From: Acanthaster planci
Taxonomy: Eukaryota > Echinodermata > Asteroidea > Valvatida > Acanthasteridae
Assembly (NCBI RefSeq): GCF_001949145.1
Contig: NW_019091622.1
Coordinates: 165,271 to 212,907 of the forward strand
Direction of reading: 5' to 3'
Length of the DNA stretch: 47,637 bases
The stretch's first letter is position 1. Every line of letters begins with the position of its first letter. Below the pieces are notes generated by a model that was not told the DNA's origin, made no database searches, and saw only the letters and a program-made list of their open reading frames with translations. The position numbers and the translations under genes are program-made. This document shows, in pieces, positions 45,531 through 47,637 of the stretch.

Positions 45531-46116
45531 CTTCCGAGTTTCTCCTGGAGGTCACTTTGCAGTTTTCTGTGAAAGAGGATTAAACTCTTAAGTGGCCGGA
45601 AAAATAATTCATCGCATTGATTTCACTTAGATATGGTTCCGGGCCGGTTGTGCTTGGACTTGGATTGTTGTGTTACACCACTCATTGGCCAAAAAGGGCA
45701 GAGCGCCAACAGGTACATGCAGTATTTTGACATCACCACTGTCAGCCGAAGAGCAACTGAACCAATTAGCCAGACACTTCACAGCTGTAGTGCCGTATGA
45801 GCCAGAGACACAGCAAGATTAAAGTGTGTGTAAAGTGTAAGTGTTCACATGTGTATGAAGAGTTTAACACATACTGCACTGTCCCCATATCCGGGGCATA
45901 TTTGGGGTATATCTTCAGGTAAACCTCAACAGGAAATAGTTTCAACGGTTTATGTGGCACTCTATGCTGGCAACATGCGGTGTGGCTTCTCCATGTGAGA
46001 CTGTGGCATGCACAAGTATTGGACACTGGCTACGGCTCTCCACTTCTGCCTCTTTTGATCAAAATTCAAAGCCGTAATCGCAGGAGACAGGATCGGATTG
46101 CGGCTACCCCTGTCAT
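45531..46116. other. Upstream region of the sulfotransferase-like gene
   Basis: Probable promoter and 5' UTR on the minus strand. No TATA box or other motif stands out. Confidence 0.4.
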
Positions 46117-47079
46117 GCCCCACCCCTAGCCCCACAAATAGGGCTGTAGTGGTTCTCTTTTACAATCTGTCTCTTAAATTTCGCCACCACAGCCCTACTT
46201 CAAGGCATGTCTTAAATGCCAGAAATCCAAACTGCAGGATTGTCACAAACTTTGAATTCTAATATCCTCTGAAATGAGAATGACTTGACAATTTTACTTA
46301 CACTGGCATATTCCTCAAGAGTTTGGACCGTCATACAAGCACCCTAAAGCTTTCCAAAATTGTAAATTTTCTGATGTATGGCGCCTTGAAAAACCCGGCC
46401 AGTAGTATCACATGCTGACCATGGGCAGCGCCATTTTGAAAAACGAAGGCAGCGCTTCTTTCGACGGAAGTCAGGGCATCCGAACGCGATAGGTGTGTAG
46501 ATGCATAATTCATGTTGTCACAGTATTGCTTAGTAAAAAGTTGCGTGCGCACTTTGCTAGTGTACAGTCCGCCCACAGCACGTGTGTGTGGAGCATGATA
46601 CAGTTACATGTATATTGATGAAATTTAAATTTCACCGGTTCCTTGTTCGTCTGACACGCAAGGTATGACGGGGAACAAGTTTTGTGTGGTACACTGTTCA
46701 GTATACCAGGGCGCCTGTCAGGTGCCTTGAAATCCGACACAAGACGAGCTACTTTCGTTTTTCAAAAAGGCGCCGCCCATGGTCAGCATGTAATACTTCT
46801 GGCTTGTTTTTTTCAAGGCGCCATACACTGGAAAACATACGGTTTTGGAAAGCTTTAGGGTGCTCATATAAAAGTCCAATCTCTTAGAAATACGTCGGTG
46901 TAAGTAAAATTGTTGAGTCATACTCATGTCTGAGGATTCAAAGTTTGTGACAATCCTGCAGTTTGCATTTCAGGCATTTAAGACATGCCTTGAAGTAGGG
47001 CTGTGGTGGCGACAGATATGAGACAGATTGTAAAAGAGAGCCACTATAGCCCTCAGTTGTAGGGCTAGCCCCACCCCAT
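46117..47079. mobile_element. Large foldback element with ~330-base inverted arms
   Basis: The left arm starts catgccccacccctagcccc and the right arm ends ggctagccccaccccata. Long matching blocks include tcttttacaatctgtctc, caccacagccctacttcaag, gcatgtctt, aaactttg, ccctaaagctttccaaa and catgctgaccatgggc, each inverted in the other arm. The ~300-base centre (46447-46753) has no coding content. The size and long arms resemble foldback-type DNA elements. Confidence 0.85.
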
Positions 47080-47518
47080 ACACAGGTAGTGCAAGGTGAA
47101 CATACGTGGTATGCCCCTGGGCCTGGATTTTGGCCGAACTATGGATGACCGCTTAAGCTTATCTGTAGCAAAAAGGACAATGAACCGGAGTGAACGCCTA
47201 CACTTGCTGTTCTACGTTCTGTTCTGAGAGAGAACTAAAAAATCTCTGAGGAACTATGTCGTGAACTACCATCACGCATCACTGAAAACCCGTGGACTAA
47301 TAGGCCTAATAATGATGGATTTTGTTATGTCATGTATGTAGCAGTTGTGTAGGGTTCAAACTGTCCACTGTTTGTCACTGACACCTCAATTAGCTTAAAT
47401 GGACACACAATCCCCTGTTCACCACTTGATCGTGACTAACGTCAGTAATCGCGATTCACCAGGTCATCAGCAATACACGCAATACGGATTCAACTGCTTA
47501 CACATGTCACATGCCGGG

Positions 47519-47637
47519 TCAACTCGGACCCAAACCAACTCGGACCCATTCCAACTCGCACCCATGCCAACTCGGACCCACAACCAACTCGGACCCATGC
47601 CAACTCGGACCCACGACCAACTCGGACCCATGCCAAC
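47519..47637. repeat. Tandem array of ccaactcggacccatg, running off the window
   Basis: Seven full 16-17-base units plus a partial one, differing mainly in the last few bases (catg, cattcc, cacaa, cacga). The array continues past the window end. Confidence 0.95.

Noticed and set aside
1-47637. CRISPR array, phage, or bacterial defence or toxin system
   Set aside because: All genes are spliced eukaryotic genes; repeats are MITEs, minisatellites and retroelement relics with none of the regular spacer structure of CRISPR.

Overview
The window is eukaryotic nuclear DNA: genes are split by GT-AG introns, exons are GC-rich at third codon positions, and the spacers are AT-rich and crowded with small inverted-repeat elements. 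Intron style, GC-rich exons in AT-rich introns, frequent 'acatgtacatgta' runs and a run of N suggest a draft genome of a marine invertebrate deuterostome. Cephalochordate (amphioxus-like) is my first guess; an echinoderm or hemichordate is not excluded. No bacterial, viral or CRISPR-type system is visible.

Region 1 (about 1-24 kb, + strand) holds the 3' part of one gene of the FNBP1 / FNBP1L (TOCA-1) / TRIP10 (CIP4) family. I resolve twelve exons plus one probable cassette exon, encoding most of the F-BAR domain, a basic linker, the HR1 (Cdc42-binding) domain, a Thr/Pro-rich linker and a C-terminal SH3 domain ending at 23485. The first ~50 codons lie upstream of the window. The exons are phase-consistent, including a 51-base exon at 1603-1653 and a 72-base exon at 11518-11589. 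A 612-base N gap (21712-22323) sits in a late intron.

Region 2 (about 24-30.3 kb) is a gene-free spacer between convergent genes.

Region 3 (30783-38920, - strand) is a complete six-exon SGSH gene (heparan N-sulfatase, lysosomal), predicted 515 aa, with all phases closing and the sulfatase C-x-P-S-R motif present.

Region 4 (39.4-47.6 kb) is a repeat-rich neighbourhood with an intact single-exon P-loop sulfotransferase-like gene (44628-45530, -) and a truncated, frameshifted copy of it (41339-41860, -). Between and around them are nested palindromic elements, a SINE-like insertion with 13-base target-site duplications, a relic of a DIRS-like retrotransposon, a minisatellite with higher-order structure, a large foldback element (46117-47079) and a 16-17-base tandem array running off the end.

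The genes do not form a functional cluster. The FNBP1-family gene concerns membrane curvature and actin, SGSH heparan sulfate breakdown, and the sulfotransferase-like gene probably sulfate transfer; a link between the last two is not supported beyond proximity. The most informative unannotated content is the set of non-autonomous DNA-transposon families and the splice choices in the FNBP1-family gene.
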